This document shows, piece by piece, positions 1 through 12,741 of a DNA stretch of 64,000 bases; the first letter of the stretch is position 1; each line of letters starts with the position of its first letter. The stretch spans positions 6,810,713 through 6,874,712 of the forward strand of contig NC_092574.1 of assembly GCF_037975245.1 (NCBI RefSeq), given 5' to 3'. Source of the stretch: Apostichopus japonicus. Lineage: Eukaryota > Echinodermata > Holothuroidea > Aspidochirotida > Stichopodidae. The notes under the pieces were generated by a model. The model was not told the DNA's origin and did no database searches. It saw only the letters and a list, made by a program, of their open reading frames with translations. A program made the position numbers and the translations under genes.

Positions 1-990
1 TTTAATGTTGTCATACATGCTGGCGACAATCAAGGGTTTTATACTCACTATTTGCAGTTATGGGTAAGCTAATCAGCAACTCAGTAATGGAATGAATATC
101 TCCCATGTCATATAACACTGAACTTGGAATCTGTAAAAAGATTAAATTGAAGCATTCTTATAATTTCATAATGTACAGACTATTAATTAAACATACAAGA
201 TCAAAACAAATATATTTTCATTTCTCCATTCAGAAATAATTGTTATGTGATTTTAGGTTAAAGTGAATGGCAAAATGGTCTTCATGTCACTGGGGATTAA
301 TTAGTAAGTGCTTAATCAATTTCAATATTGAATCATAATGATCGAATGCTATACATACTGCACTGCACTGTTGAGAACAGTTTACCAATTAAATCAACTT
401 TTTACATAACTTTCATCAACAATTTGATAGAATCCACCAAGTATTACTCAAACTAAGATTGGATTTGGTTGAACCAAGACGCCCAAGTCCTAGACTGTTT
501 GACCAAACGAAGGTTAATGAGGGAGTCACTAATGAATTTGATTCGATTATCAACATTTTGTTGCTCAGACAATTTTCCATATTAGCTGAATCACATGCCA
601 TTAGCAAATTGGACAACTTACAATGTTTTGACTTTTAACTCCATAATTTGAAATGAAACTTGACTAGTCAAGATATTGCGAGATACATGTTAAAATGGGA
701 GTTTGCATCAAATAGCAGCTTAACATTTACTGACATTTACTCAAAGGCTCAGTCATGAAAGACTTGACAGCAATGACTGCTATAGTAGTTGGGGTAGAGG
801 AGGGGGGGGGAAGGGGGGAGAGACAACTTATCTTATGAAATGGGAAAATATCCATTGCTACTATTCTCTTATCTACACCTCATTCACCTTCCGTTCCTAC
901 TTGCCAGTAGAGGCCAGCTAGTAAACAGCATAATAGTTAACTGAACTCCCACAAGTGCCGGTATACTGCATGAAACCCTGTTGTCCGTTG

Positions 991-1243
991 TATGTGTGTG
1001 TGTATGCGTGTATGTATGTATGTATAACAGGAACTCCCGAAGAAGCCTCATTGGGTTATCAAAGCCGCAAGCTGACCGAAGTCAGTCTCTTACATTCATA
1101 TTTAACGTCCATGATTATGAATTGTCAATTGTCAACAACTCTGTAATTGGATGACATACATTTAATCTGGGAGTGACTCGAACCGGGGACCTTATGATTG
1201 AAAGGCACCGGCGTTAACCACTGAGCTAAGACTCTAACACGTC
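991..1243 (-). mobile_element. tRNA-derived SINE-like element
   Basis: On the minus strand, an A-box-like TAGCTCAGTGG (1218-1228) and a B-box GGTTCGAGTCA (1174-1184) sit about 40 nt apart in a tRNA-like head. A non-tRNA body follows and ends in a (TACA)n-type tail at 991-1025. It is not called a tRNA gene because the acceptor stem does not close and the element continues past it. Confidence 0.6.
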
Positions 1244-1736
1244 CCTTGCATGGTACATTGGGATCCTAGATTATGACAAGGGAGACACAATCCGCACAAC
1301 CCTCTCTTCCTCATAACCCACCTTCACCAACCCTCCCTCAGCACCTTCCCTCACTAAGACTGTCCCATTTTCCTCTATCAAGCTATACATTCAGACAGAT
1401 GAAGCTACCAGGACTCAAAAGATGATTCATAGATTTTCTTCTGGAGAAACGGCTTTTGACTTGATCAGAATTATAACATTATGTTAATAATATATATATA
1501 ATTATTGTTAATTATGTATTAATATTACAGTACGATAGAGCGTTTGAATCCTCTGGACGGTCACAGGTGCAGTTAATACAGAAACCGCATTCTTGTGTAC
1601 ACTGTTAGCAACCAGTGACTTCGGTCTATAAATAAACTTTCAAAAAACCATAAAGAACACTATCTGCAGGAATAGTTTGTGCTCACTGAGGCTAAAAGTT
1701 CATCTTAATGGCTCAAATTGAAGCATACATCATTAA

Positions 1737-2094
1737 AGGGTGCGAAGACTCCCGCAAAAAGAAACGTCTAATGCCGGTAATCTGACCTAGTTTCGAATGA
1801 GGTGTAACAGAAGTGTTAGACACCACATTCAACCCCAGAAAATACACACACAGCTTGCTACCATCGGTAATTAGACACTAGTGTACAGTCAGTACATACA
1901 GCTGCGGTCAATACCCACAGCACAGTGTATAAACGATACAGCGATGGACATCTCAGGTCCAGCTTAAGATAACAAGGTATCACGTTTCATTACTGTCTGC
2001 ATTTTGTAGCGAAACAAACAAAACGTCACTTGCAAGCAACGGAAAGTTAACTTTTTCAGATGGCCGCACGAGGTTTGGCAAGTCTTCAATGCCT
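1737..2094 (+). mobile_element. TTAA-flanked MITE family, copy A
   Basis: A 358-bp element between TTAA at 1733-1736 and TTAA at 2095-2098. Its ends are inverted: AGGGTGCGAAGACTC on the left, and AGGCATTGAAGACT when the right end is read in reverse. TTAA target sites suggest a piggyBac or Kolobok-type transposase supplied elsewhere (inference). No ORF inside. Confidence 0.75.
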
Positions 2095-2129
2095 TTAATG
2101 GCTCAGATGGAAGCATACATCATTTAAAG

Positions 2130-5100
2130 CAGCACTGAGGATTCACTAAGTTTATTTATAAACAATTTTGAAAGTTGCATGCACAGACTATTTGTAAAAC
2201 ATGATTGAGGTTGTTCAGATAAACCACCCTCCTTTCATTTGCAGTTTTTTTGCAATCAGAAATTCAAGTATAATTGCCAACTGATATTAATAATTACACC
2301 TTTTTCTGACAATCTTGTTGCCAAATACTTTTTTTGCTTATATTGAAATGATTCAAACTTGAACTTCTTTATGAGATGAAATGAACCTCCAAAAATTGTG
2401 CCTGCTTTATATATAAAGATAAAGATCAAAATTGACCAAAATTTCAAATCTGATTGAAGAATCCCAAATCACCACAAACATGAATGACCATTTTTCCTCC
2501 TCAGAACATGTCACAATCTTGACCATTGCAACTGTCAGAAGTAACAGTGCTACTGTTGGAAAGGATGAAAAGTTTGGTATGTGAAATACCAATTATCTCC
2601 TTCTTTACCAATTATATAAAACAATGATCATAAAATACTCTAAAAATACCAAAAAAACACTTTGGAATATCCAAATAGCAGGTGGATATCTTTATAAAAT
2701 TCATATGGCTAACTTGACAATACCCAAAGGACCTGAGGTCAATGCGATGGAACATGCAGCTGTAGAGTGGCACTTTATACTCTTCTGGTAGACTAGTCGT
2801 GTAACCCTGGTTCAACCAATTCCCAATGAAAATTTCTATACTATTGAGTGACCTCTTGGGATGTTTTCATAGGTCGAAGTGAGTCTGATTTTCCCATGAA
2901 TTTATCTCTCTCAGGAGCATGGTTGCAAATCTCTGAGATATGTAATATTGTAGTCAGTCTGACCTACTATATACCGGCCCACTAGCACTCCAAGATTAAA
3001 GTTCATATGCACTGGAAAAGGTGCAAATATTTAATACATGGTGTTGAAAAAAAGATGTACGATATATGACAGTTAAACAGATATATACCGGTGGGAGACA
3101 TTCCACACTGTTAGTTATAAAAATAGCAGGTATTATTGTCAGTATATCAGATTTTCTTTTAATATGGATCTCTCTAATGGGTCCAGTTCTTGATTTTCTT
3201 TCCTTTTTCCCTCCCCCCCCCCCCCTCTGAAACACTGTAAATATATTTAGAATATGACAGCCATATTTTTTTCTTTTTCTTTTTTCTTTAAAGTTAGCAT
3301 CCGACCTATGGAGGCATTTTCAATTTGATCATTAAGCAGACATACTTTAATGGAACTGTTTGCACTGTGGTCCATTTGTATAGTTTAGATGGACTTAGCT
3401 GGAGAAAATTTTGTTTCACACTTGAAATATGATATGTTTGGAAAGTAACATTGGCTTCATCTTCAGGATCTTTGTGCAGGCTGGTTTGATTTCCACATCT
3501 GCTTTATAGCTCGAGATATTGAAGAACACAGCTGTGGAACTTTAAATCTTAATTGCTCCGCACTGACGAATATATTTCTATGTTTGTTTTCTCTTTTATG
3601 GAAGGCATTGGGGAAAGGGTTTGAGAGAAAAACTATCCTGCAAGTGAAAGTAGTATAATTATGGATAGGGGATGGGCTACCAATCTCTTACCAAAATCTC
3701 TCCACCCATAGGACTTCCATTTTCATAAAAAATAAAACAGTAACATATATGCTTGGTGGGACATATTAACAAACATATGCCACAAATTGCTATATATTAA
3801 CTATGTAATTAAGTACAACATTCCATAGCTCTACTATTTCAGCAAATTCATCACTATGAATCCAAGTCCGAGTCAGGCTCTCCCCCCACCCCCTCCCCAT
3901 CCACAGATTCCTACACCATAACTATCTTCCCATGATCATGTCTGAGGTGTTCATGATTTAAACTATGTACATGGACAGCAACATTTCCCTTGAGTAGTGT
4001 TATCTCTATGTACTGCAGTATTCAAACTAAATTTTCAATATAACATCTTGGTTTCTATTAACAGGAATCACTGTTAGTGATACAGTATATGTAAATTAGG
4101 TAACATTCATTGTATTTAGCATATGATACTTCTAATCCACAGAACCTTCAACATTACAATTCAGATAAATAAAATTAATGACATTATTTAATAAATTCAT
4201 TTGTACAAAGTTTAATTTTTCTGCATATCATCTATGTACCCACTATTTCTCTGCATCATACAGTGTGCTAAACTTTAACACTCCATACTCCATACTGACC
4301 ACATATATAATTTGAAAATTTCCTTGTGACAAAATGACTAGCTCAGTCAGGTCAGTTTAGGTGTTAAAATACCTTGAGGTGACTAAATACGACTGGACGG
4401 TGTAATTATCGTGTACTTCCACAGAATCATTTTGAATTGGAAGGATGGATGGGTTCAATAACAGATGAGAGTACAACTCCCACGCTATCTTGAAGCATTT
4501 ATGCAGCAGCTACAACCCATACCTCGGAACTTCAGGACGTACTTCCCATTCATGCGGTCAATTATAAATACAGACTGATTGAGTTTTAAATATAAATATC
4601 AAATTGTTGGCAGTCCGGGGACGGTTGAGAAAATATTTCTACCACAGGAATTAAACGTAGACGTGCTATACAATCATATATGTATCCAGGTCTTTAATGT
4701 CACAAGCATTCAACAATAAATTTATTAAACATATTACTGTGATATTAATTAAAAAATAAACAATAAATCTATCTTGATTACAACGACGAGTCAGTATATC
4801 ACTGACTGAGCTCTTATTACTAATTTTCCTTCCCGATGCTGTATGCACTATAATCATACCAACAATTTTCTCATAAATAGTAACTTGTGTATCCTGCTTC
4901 ACATTATAAAAAAAAAAAGATTTGATCAAAAAAAGACCAGTTTTATTGATAAAACATGATAACTTCTTCAGATTTACAGACTTTTGAAAGTATTTTTTGC
5001 CATTTATTGATATTTAAGTCGTTTATAGTCACAGAATTTGCATTCATGAAACGTGACAGGTGGTTTTACAATATAGTGATATCATAAATTCAATCTTGTT

Positions 5101-5379
5101 TGGTGTATTCTGACCTCATTTAACAATGAATGTCTCCATTGCATTCATTGAATGTCATTTAACTACAGCACCATTGTCATGTCTTTGCCACTACATAGCT
5201 AATTAAGTATCATATCTTCTCTGCCCAACATTTAGAATTAATTTTGTATACAATACATCCCTCCTCCTGACTATGACCAGTTTTTGTGCCGATTTATCAA
5301 CATTCAAGCTAGTACATTACTAGGTGCTTCTCTGCTTTGCACACAGAGCATCACTTATACTAGTCTTCCCACAAATTCA
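2130..5379. other. no supported gene
   Basis: AT-rich. Short minus-strand open stretches follow acceptor-like sites (2830-2935, 3420-3545) and could be exons of the gene starting at 8162, but no family is recognised and no pair of splice sites is convincing. Confidence 0.5.
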
Positions 5380-5950
5380 GAACCAAGAAGCTAAATATAT
5401 TGTTTTTAAAAAAAAATTCCTTATAGAGACATACATATTTTTATATTAATATTCAAGCTGCTTCCATTTTGTTTTTCGTATTCAAATTTTAAGGGGTTTG
5501 TCATTTTGTTACTTAAATTTACTTAAAACTCACTTTTTTTTCTCTTTTTTTTCTTCTTTTTTCTTTTTTTAGGAATTTCACTGTAAATCTCTATTGTTTA
5601 AAAAAAAAATCCTTATAGATACATTTATATTTTTATTTTCAAGCTGCGTCCATTTTTTTTTTAGTATTCATATTTTAAGGGATTTTGTCATTTTGTTACT
5701 TAAATTTACTAAAAACTCACTTTTTTTTTTCTTTTAGGAATTTAACTGTAAATCTTTATTATTTTGATAATTATTCTTTTCGTTTATATATTTACATATT
5801 TTGTTATATTAATATTTAAGCTGTGTCAATTTTATTCTTCATATTCATATTTTAAGGGTTTTCTCATTTTGTTGTAATTGTAAAGCGCTCTTGAACATGC
5901 ATAAGCTTGAAAAGAGAGCTATATAAATTTGGTAAAATAATAATAATAAA
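5380..5950 (+). repeat. LINE 3' UTR fragments, tandemly repeated (CR1/L2-like)
   Basis: Three successive copies of a T-rich block ('ttaggaattt.actgtaaatct', 'aagctg.gtccattttat', 'attttaaggg.tttgtcattttgtt') are followed once by 'gtaaagcgctcttgaacatg' and 'tataaatttggtaaaataat'. The same order occurs at the 3' end of the retrotransposon remnant near 39120-39345. It is therefore a 5'-truncated insertion with internal tandem duplication of its UTR. No coding part is seen. Confidence 0.7.
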
Positions 5951-8084
5951 TAGAGCTGTGTCAGTTTACATTGCACATATACTCCGACCACCATTCATGA
6001 CATTTTCATATTTTCGTAGGCAATTCATATGACAAAGTAGTCCCTGGAGGACAGACAAACCAAGATACTGATGTAAAGATAGTCAAACAAAACTTGTGGG
6101 GGGCCTAACTAATTTCTCTCAAACCTCACTGAGTTGCATTTTGGAACCTAAAATAGCTAACAGCATCTATTAGCTAAATTGTGTGAAAATATGTACAAAT
6201 TTATTTTATCCTCAGAAAGTGTGTTAGCATTCTAGATTAAAAGGCTATTATTCAGCACTAAGATGAAATGTAGAGGTTGTTTGCAAGAGGCTTAGCTTTG
6301 AAGACTATAGCTGAACTTAAAAGTCATTGCGAATATTTTTGTGCCTGATTTAACTCTGAAAAGTGTAAAAATGTGTCTCTTAGCAATAACTGAAAAACTC
6401 CCCACTAATTAAGCTTTAAATAACTGTCCCAGCTACTCCATTCTGGAAGTATGCCTAGAGTAATATTTGCAACATATATAATGCTTAAAAGGTTGCCAAA
6501 CTATCTGATTTACAATGACCAATATATACAAATTTGGCTTATTTCACAAATGTATGAGTGGGCTAAACCTTTCCAATTTTGTAGTCTTGTTCAGAAAATA
6601 GGCAAAGCGAGGGAGGATGCTGAATTCAAGTGGTAGCCTCAAGAAAACAAAGTAGGGAGAAATTGGTCAAAACATCCAGGGTAGTAAAATATGTGCAGAA
6701 CACTTTAGCATAATCATTGTTACCGATTTATTTTCTGCATATTAGTGATTGGTAATTAGCAAAATATTAAACTGGAAGAGATACGAATAAAAGTTACGAC
6801 AACAATTGAAGTCTTGTAACTCGAGGCATGTGCAACATATATTACAGTGATCATACTTTTCCCAGGTTTTACAACTTAATCATTTCAAGTTTGTGTTTCA
6901 TAATCTTACATACATTTTGAAATTCTCAAGCCAAGAGGACCTGTACTTAAAGGTAGGTTGTCCATGTGGCCGAGTTGGTCATCCTTAATATAAGGCCTAT
7001 TCCATTCAGTCCATAATCAGAGTACGTTTTTGGTGACCTTATGGAAAATTGCACTTATTATATATGCGACCGAAACAATTTTGAGAGCGAATTAAGAGCT
7101 CATTCAAGCATCACATGGAAGTACATCATCACACAGGGCCACTTAACTGCACATGTTTTCTACTTGCTCAAAAGGCAAATCAAATTGATCAAAATGATAA
7201 GGAAAAAAAAAACTGCATGAAATGCATTTGTGTAACCCTCAAAATACTGTACAACAGTGTCAAACTAGTTACAAATACTGTTAAATGGTAAGAAATAGTT
7301 TATTAGTTGTAATGTGAGATTAGTGGCAGAAGATCAACGATAAGAGCAAATTGCATGAATTTGTGTGAATAAACCCCCAAAACTGTACAGGGGAACAATG
7401 GAATTGTGCAAGCTCTTTGTTGTGGTAATCAGATCAGTGCTGAGAAGTTCAAGTTGTGAATATATCTATGTAAAGACTCAGTAATATCCAAGAGTGCCAC
7501 TCATTATCAATATGCTGCCATGCTTATTACAAAGGGCAGCAATGATCAATGTTGGCATTTCAAGGTTAATACAGCAATCAACTCCCTTTTAAATATTTGC
7601 ATAACTTGGATACCATGCACCGGTATGCAATAGGCCAAATTCTTACAACTTAGGCAAGATAGTCCTTAATAAACCCCCAAATATTTCTGAATGGCACAGA
7701 GTTACACTACTTTTTTTGAGATCTTCATTTCAATTCATCAAATTGGTGCCATACTTCTGCACTGCAGGTGACAATTTAGCCTAGGCCTATGTCACAATCA
7801 AAACTTTGGGGCAAATATTTTACATTATCGAAGCCTTGGTCTCTACAGGGCGTCCGGCAATGATCCCCTCTCACCATATGCAACCCCTGTTGTGTTAGTG
7901 TAACACACCTAATAGAAGTTACTGTCAGTGCTTCATACTCCAAACTTGAGTAAATTATAGTACTAAAACTAGGCTAGGCCTAGTAAGTTAGACCTAGCCT
8001 AGTTGTAGTACTAGATCTAATTAGCCTATAGGACTAGCATAGCCTAAACTGGGCTACTGTATAAACTTGGGATAAAATACTCAC
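5951..8084. other. no supported feature
   Basis: AT-rich sequence with no recognised coding or repeat content. If the exon at 8085-8162 is real, this is its first intron. Confidence 0.5.
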
Positions 8085-8162
8085 CTTTGTTTCTCCAATT
8101 CTAGAAACCAAACATATTATGAGTGTTGCAAACGCCGCTAATTCAAAATCCATCAGAGACAT
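8085..8162 (-). CDS. candidate first coding exon of an unidentified gene
   Basis: The minus strand has ATG at 8162, 26 codons (MSLMDFELAAFATLIICLVS, RIGETK), and a consensus donor AAG|gtgagt at 8084, phase 0. The residues form a short acidic start plus a hydrophobic run, as in a signal peptide or anchor. A TATA-like 'gatataaat' lies about 25-40 nt above the ATG. No downstream partner exon could be fixed between 8084 and 1, although several short open stretches follow acceptor-like sites (for example near 3530 and 2940). The family is not recognised. Confidence 0.35.
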
Positions 8163-8758
8163 TTTCATTCGTCCTGATACAATCTTGCAAAATTTATATC
8201 CTCACAAAGACCCCAAACTCGATGAACAATGGTTAGGAATGATAAACTTCTACGTACTATGCATATGAGCTAACGAGACACCTAACCTACTAATACACGA
8301 TGGGATTTTAGGCAGAAATCACCTCTGCTGTCAGCTGCCGTCTGCTACTCTACAGAATAAGTTGTGCACTAAATACACGTTTCCGTGACGTATTTATGTC
8401 AGAGTAGTGTATTGAATAATCATTCCAAATGACCAATAGGAGAGCCAGCCTGTGAACTTTCCTCCAATTATTACTCTTCAGATATAAACGTTGACTTAAC
8501 AGGTAAATCGTAAAGCGAGGGACAGATTCAAATGTTGATACCATAATATGAGCTCCGTTCCAATGGGTTAATACATTTAAACGTATTAAACTGCAAGCGT
8601 CATATAATAGCTATTGTCATCTGCGAGCATCACGTTCGAGTACAAATTTAACAGAACTCTTCAGGGTGTGATCTTCTAATCTAGGTTATAGACAGGTATT
8701 GTAGAGGGAGATGTCTCGGTAAGAAATGATACTATGAGGTTGGAAAGTCAGTCCAGCC

Positions 8759-9291
8759 CAGTGGCGGCGCCAGGAATTTTTAGTTGGGGGAGGCTAAGGG
8801 GGGGCTGAGCCATTTTTTTTGGGTGGCTTACAAGATTGAGTGATCGCCGTCCTGGGGGAGGGGTATAAGGGGAGGGGTGCCCCCTCCCCTTTTGAAATTT
8901 TTCCCAATCCTGGAAAGGCCTAAATGCAAAATGGTGGCATTTAGCGAGGCTTTTGTCACCTGAAAATTTCTCCAAAAATATGCATTTTTTTGTGAGTAAC
9001 ACCTGGCGGATAAAGCTGGATTCTGAATTGTTTTTATCAGTCACCAAAACAAGGCTTCCTGCACCACAACTGAGTCACTGACTATTATCATGTGAAAAAT
9101 TCATCAAAATTTCCATTGACCATTGTAGCACTGCGTTATGGCTGACAAAATTTGGGTAGGCTATATTGTTTCAATGAGTTTTTTTTTGTTGCCTATTTCA
9201 GTTGGGGGGGCTAATGGGGGGGGGGGCTGACTACTTCAGTGGGGGGGCTAAAGCCCCCCCCCCCCCCAAGCCCCCCTTGGCGCCGCCACTG
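8759..9291. mobile_element. hAT-like nonautonomous element, perfect 8-bp TSD
   Basis: A 533-bp element with inverted ends CAGTGGCGGCGCCA, flanked by GTCCAGCC at 8751-8758 and 9292-9299. An 8-bp TSD and CAGNG-type ends fit the hAT superfamily. Subterminal G- and C-runs could fold on each other. No transposase ORF. Confidence 0.88.
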
Positions 9292-9984
9292 GTCCAGCCC
9301 CTTGCACCATAGTCTATTAATACGTGAAAAATTATTTTCAAGCTCTTTGACATTATTTCAGTCAGAATGCATCATTCGTTAACGATTAACATCTTTGCGA
9401 AACAGGCCATCTTTGTCTTGGAAAGCCAAACATACGTCTCGCAATGATTTTGAAATGATCTTTTATAGGAGTCAATAATTCAACAATGTAACACACTATA
9501 TAAATAAGTTACAATTTTTACTTTGATGGAATTGTCTATATAGGCAGTGATAGATAAAAGTATCTTTTAAGACCCGTGGCAAGAACATGGAGCTATTCTA
9601 TATACGTACGTTCATCTTGACCAAACCTCAGAAGGATGTTTCAAATTTTATAAAAGAGAAAGAATTATTGACCAACTCAATAATCTACCTTAAAGTCGGC
9701 TCTATTCTTTCAGATGAGATTTTTCATTTTGTTTGCACAATCTAGGATAGAATAGTATGTGTATACATACTTAGGAAGATCTTCCTCATTACAAACTTGT
9801 GATTTAACTCTTTTAATAGAGGCACAAGGCCTTATCCAGTATCCTCTTCCCCTGCCTCCCTCCCTCCTTCCTCCCTCTCTGCCCCCTCTTTACAACCAAA
9901 TGCATTACACTGTTCAGTACATTTCATTCGAGGTTTTCGTGATTGCTCGCGCTCGTGATACTCTACAACAAAACTCTTATTCTA

Positions 9985-10280
9985 GATAAAATCAATTCTC
10001 GATACTGGAGTGGACTCTGTTTGACTGGATTGGCCTCTACTATAGACTAAACTGGACTATATAGACTGCACTGAACTCTACTAGACTGTACTATAGACTC
10101 TACTAGATAGACTAGATTACGTTAGACTGGACTGTGCAGTCTAGTAGTCTGGAATAGACCCTAGCAAGTAGCAGACTAGAATGGACTCCGTTAGACTGGA
10201 CTGCGCTCTACTATAGACCGAACCGGACTGAACTGGACTGGAGTGAAGTGAACTTTACTATAGTCCTGGTCGGCCTGGAG
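9985..10280. repeat. degenerate 'tagactggact' repeat
   Basis: Loose units of 'actggact.tatagact' with 'ctctacta' between them. Strongly diverged, no ORF. Confidence 0.6.
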
Positions 10281-10417
10281 TAGACTCGACAAAATTTGGG
10301 CGAAAATATTAAATTTTTACAAAGAAGAAAAGGAAAGAAACAGAAGGGGAAAACTAAACCAAATTACGGGTTAGTTCACCAAACAAATGAGACAGCAGGG
10401 CATCCTAAGAGTATTAA

Positions 10418-10775
10418 AGGGAGTGAAGACTCGCGCACAAAGAAACGTCTCATGCCGGTAATCTGACCTAGTTTCGAATGAGGTGTAACAGAAGTGTTAG
10501 ACACCACCATAGATCCCAGAAAATACACACATAGCTTGCTACAGTCGGTAATTAGACACTAGTGTACAGTCAATACATACAGCTACGGTCAATACCCAAA
10601 ACACAGTGTACATAGCAGCGATGGACATCTCAGGTCTAGACAAAAGATAATAAGGTACCACGTTTCATAACTGTCTGCATTTTGTAGCGACAAGAAAAAA
10701 AATCACTTGCAAGCAACGGAAAGTTACATTTTTTGCAGAGGGCGGCAAGCGGTTTGGGGCGAGTCTTCAATGCCT
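10418..10775 (+). mobile_element. TTAA-flanked MITE family, copy B
   Basis: Also 358 bp, between TTAA at 10414-10417 and 10776-10779, with the same internal text as copy A ('gtttcgaatgaggtgtaaca', 'gcgatggacatctcaggt', 'cacttgcaagcaacggaaag'). Equal length and clean TTAA at both sides support full-length status. Confidence 0.8.
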
Positions 10776-12733
10776 TTAAAGATGATGTATGGAAAAACTA
10801 GAAAGAAAAATATACTTAAATACTAAAATATCATCATCCCATTGATTGCAAATCTGAATGGCGGGCCACGTGAATATTTTAATATATTTAAGCAGTATGT
10901 ATAGTTGTGTGTAAATGGTTACTTTATGAAAATTGCTTCTCTTTTATATACTGAAATAGAAGATCAGCCTATTGATTTTTACCACGTGTTTTGATAATGA
11001 AGTATGCGGAATTGTCCACCCGGAACAAAATTCTCCGAAAATGAATATTAGATCGAGTTATGTTATGATGTGAACAGATTTGCTAATTGTCTATATTTGG
11101 AACACTTAAACGCCCCCAAGTCGGTAATTTCTTGGTAAGTGTTCTGATATATTTGGAAACCATTATTAATGCATTCGCAAACACACATCCAGGGCGTCAA
11201 CCTGCACTTTCTAAGAACAGTCTATAAAAAGCTATTCTTTCAGTCTGCTAATTGCATCAAGAGATTCTAAATCACGATCGAGGCGGATGATTAGATACTC
11301 GACATGCCTGCCGATGTATTATCCATTGGTGAATTTTATGACTTCTTACTTTGAAATGGTGACATATGTTTATACCAAAACATATGTTTAGATCACTTTT
11401 CGGCGCCTTTTTTTTGGCGGGAAGGAAGGGTGGAAGGTGTCGGGAGAGGGGGGGGGTGGATAAGTTGGCTGCATAACTGCAAGTTATGTTTATAACGTAT
11501 AATTAATAACCTATAGGCCATATTTTTTGTCCAACTGTACATTGTGGTAGAGTTTCTTTTCTGGTTAAAGTCATGTGCAAGCGTTACAAAACTATAGTTG
11601 AGTTAACAAATCCGACAAATATTGAAAATAGACAGTTAATTTCACAAGTCAAATGGTTGAAGAGTATGTAACGACATATTGTGACATGAGTAATTCTAAA
11701 CGTACCTAGACTTCATTATATACGACGAAGTAAAACCCATATAGGACTAATGGATGTAGTTATTTAATGGATTGTGGGTAGCACATTCTATATACATTTG
11801 TCAGTAATGTCTATATTATATATAGTGAAAGTTAATCAGTGTTGAAATAATCATCTATCTGTTCATTTTACGATTCATCGAAGCTTGTACGAACAATAAC
11901 GTATACATGGGAGAATTTATATCAGACTTATGATATATACGTTCTTTGTCATGCATAATACAACACGTTCGAGCAATGCTCTTTTTCAACTTTTTTAATT
12001 AATTTCCGATGGTCTCTCGCATCAGTTTGTAATAGCATATGAGTGAAAATAACTGTTGATGGGAGAATAATTTTTCTGGTAAATACATTACCGAAAGTGA
12101 CAGAGTGTGACACACTGTGTTGCTATAGTCCCGGACAGGATTAAGCACGAGACTACGCCCACGTGCTGTCGAAAAGACACAAAACAATTATTCCCCTCAG
12201 ATGCGTCCTTATAATGCTGACACCTCAAGCGAGACAAAGCTCTTAGTCCACCAAGAAATGAGAACGACTGGGGGTAAAAGACTAGTGGGGATGTTCTTTA
12301 AATAGAACACGTAGGAGAGAGAGCAGCGGGTAAATATCGCAAAGAGTTGGTATATATTTATATAGCTGACTGCACTAATCGTAACTTCAGGCTACCCGGT
12401 CATGGTACCACGCCCTTCGTTACAGTTTCGTACATTGCCAACCTCTGCTAAACGCAAGGTGAAAATCAAGCGACCATACTGGGAGGACTAGCAATAGGTG
12501 ATATTGCCATGGAGACATGGTACGCGAACTAACCGGGAGGCTTTTCAATTTACAAAACTATTGGGATGTACAAAATGGAATTTTGTCCGTACATAAACTT
12601 GATGTAGTCGTATCCCACGATTTCACCCAAATTCTTACAATCTCAACATGCCTTAATGGTCGGGCCTACGTGAGTTGCTGTCTCGTAGCGAGCGTAGTCT
12701 GGTATAGCAGCATCTTTCCTCACATTCTTATAC
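10776..12733. other. nothing recognised
   Basis: AT-rich with short G-runs near 11410-11460. No gene or repeat structure could be supported. Confidence 0.5.
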
Positions 12734-12741
12734 CTGTATAC

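Noticed and set aside
1149-1240. tRNA gene on the minus strand
   Set aside because: A and B boxes are present, but the acceptor stem does not close and the sequence continues as a longer SINE-like unit with a microsatellite tail.
6965-6985. tRNA A-box-like 'tggccgagttggtc'
   Set aside because: No B box or stem partners nearby. Treated as chance or a SINE fragment.
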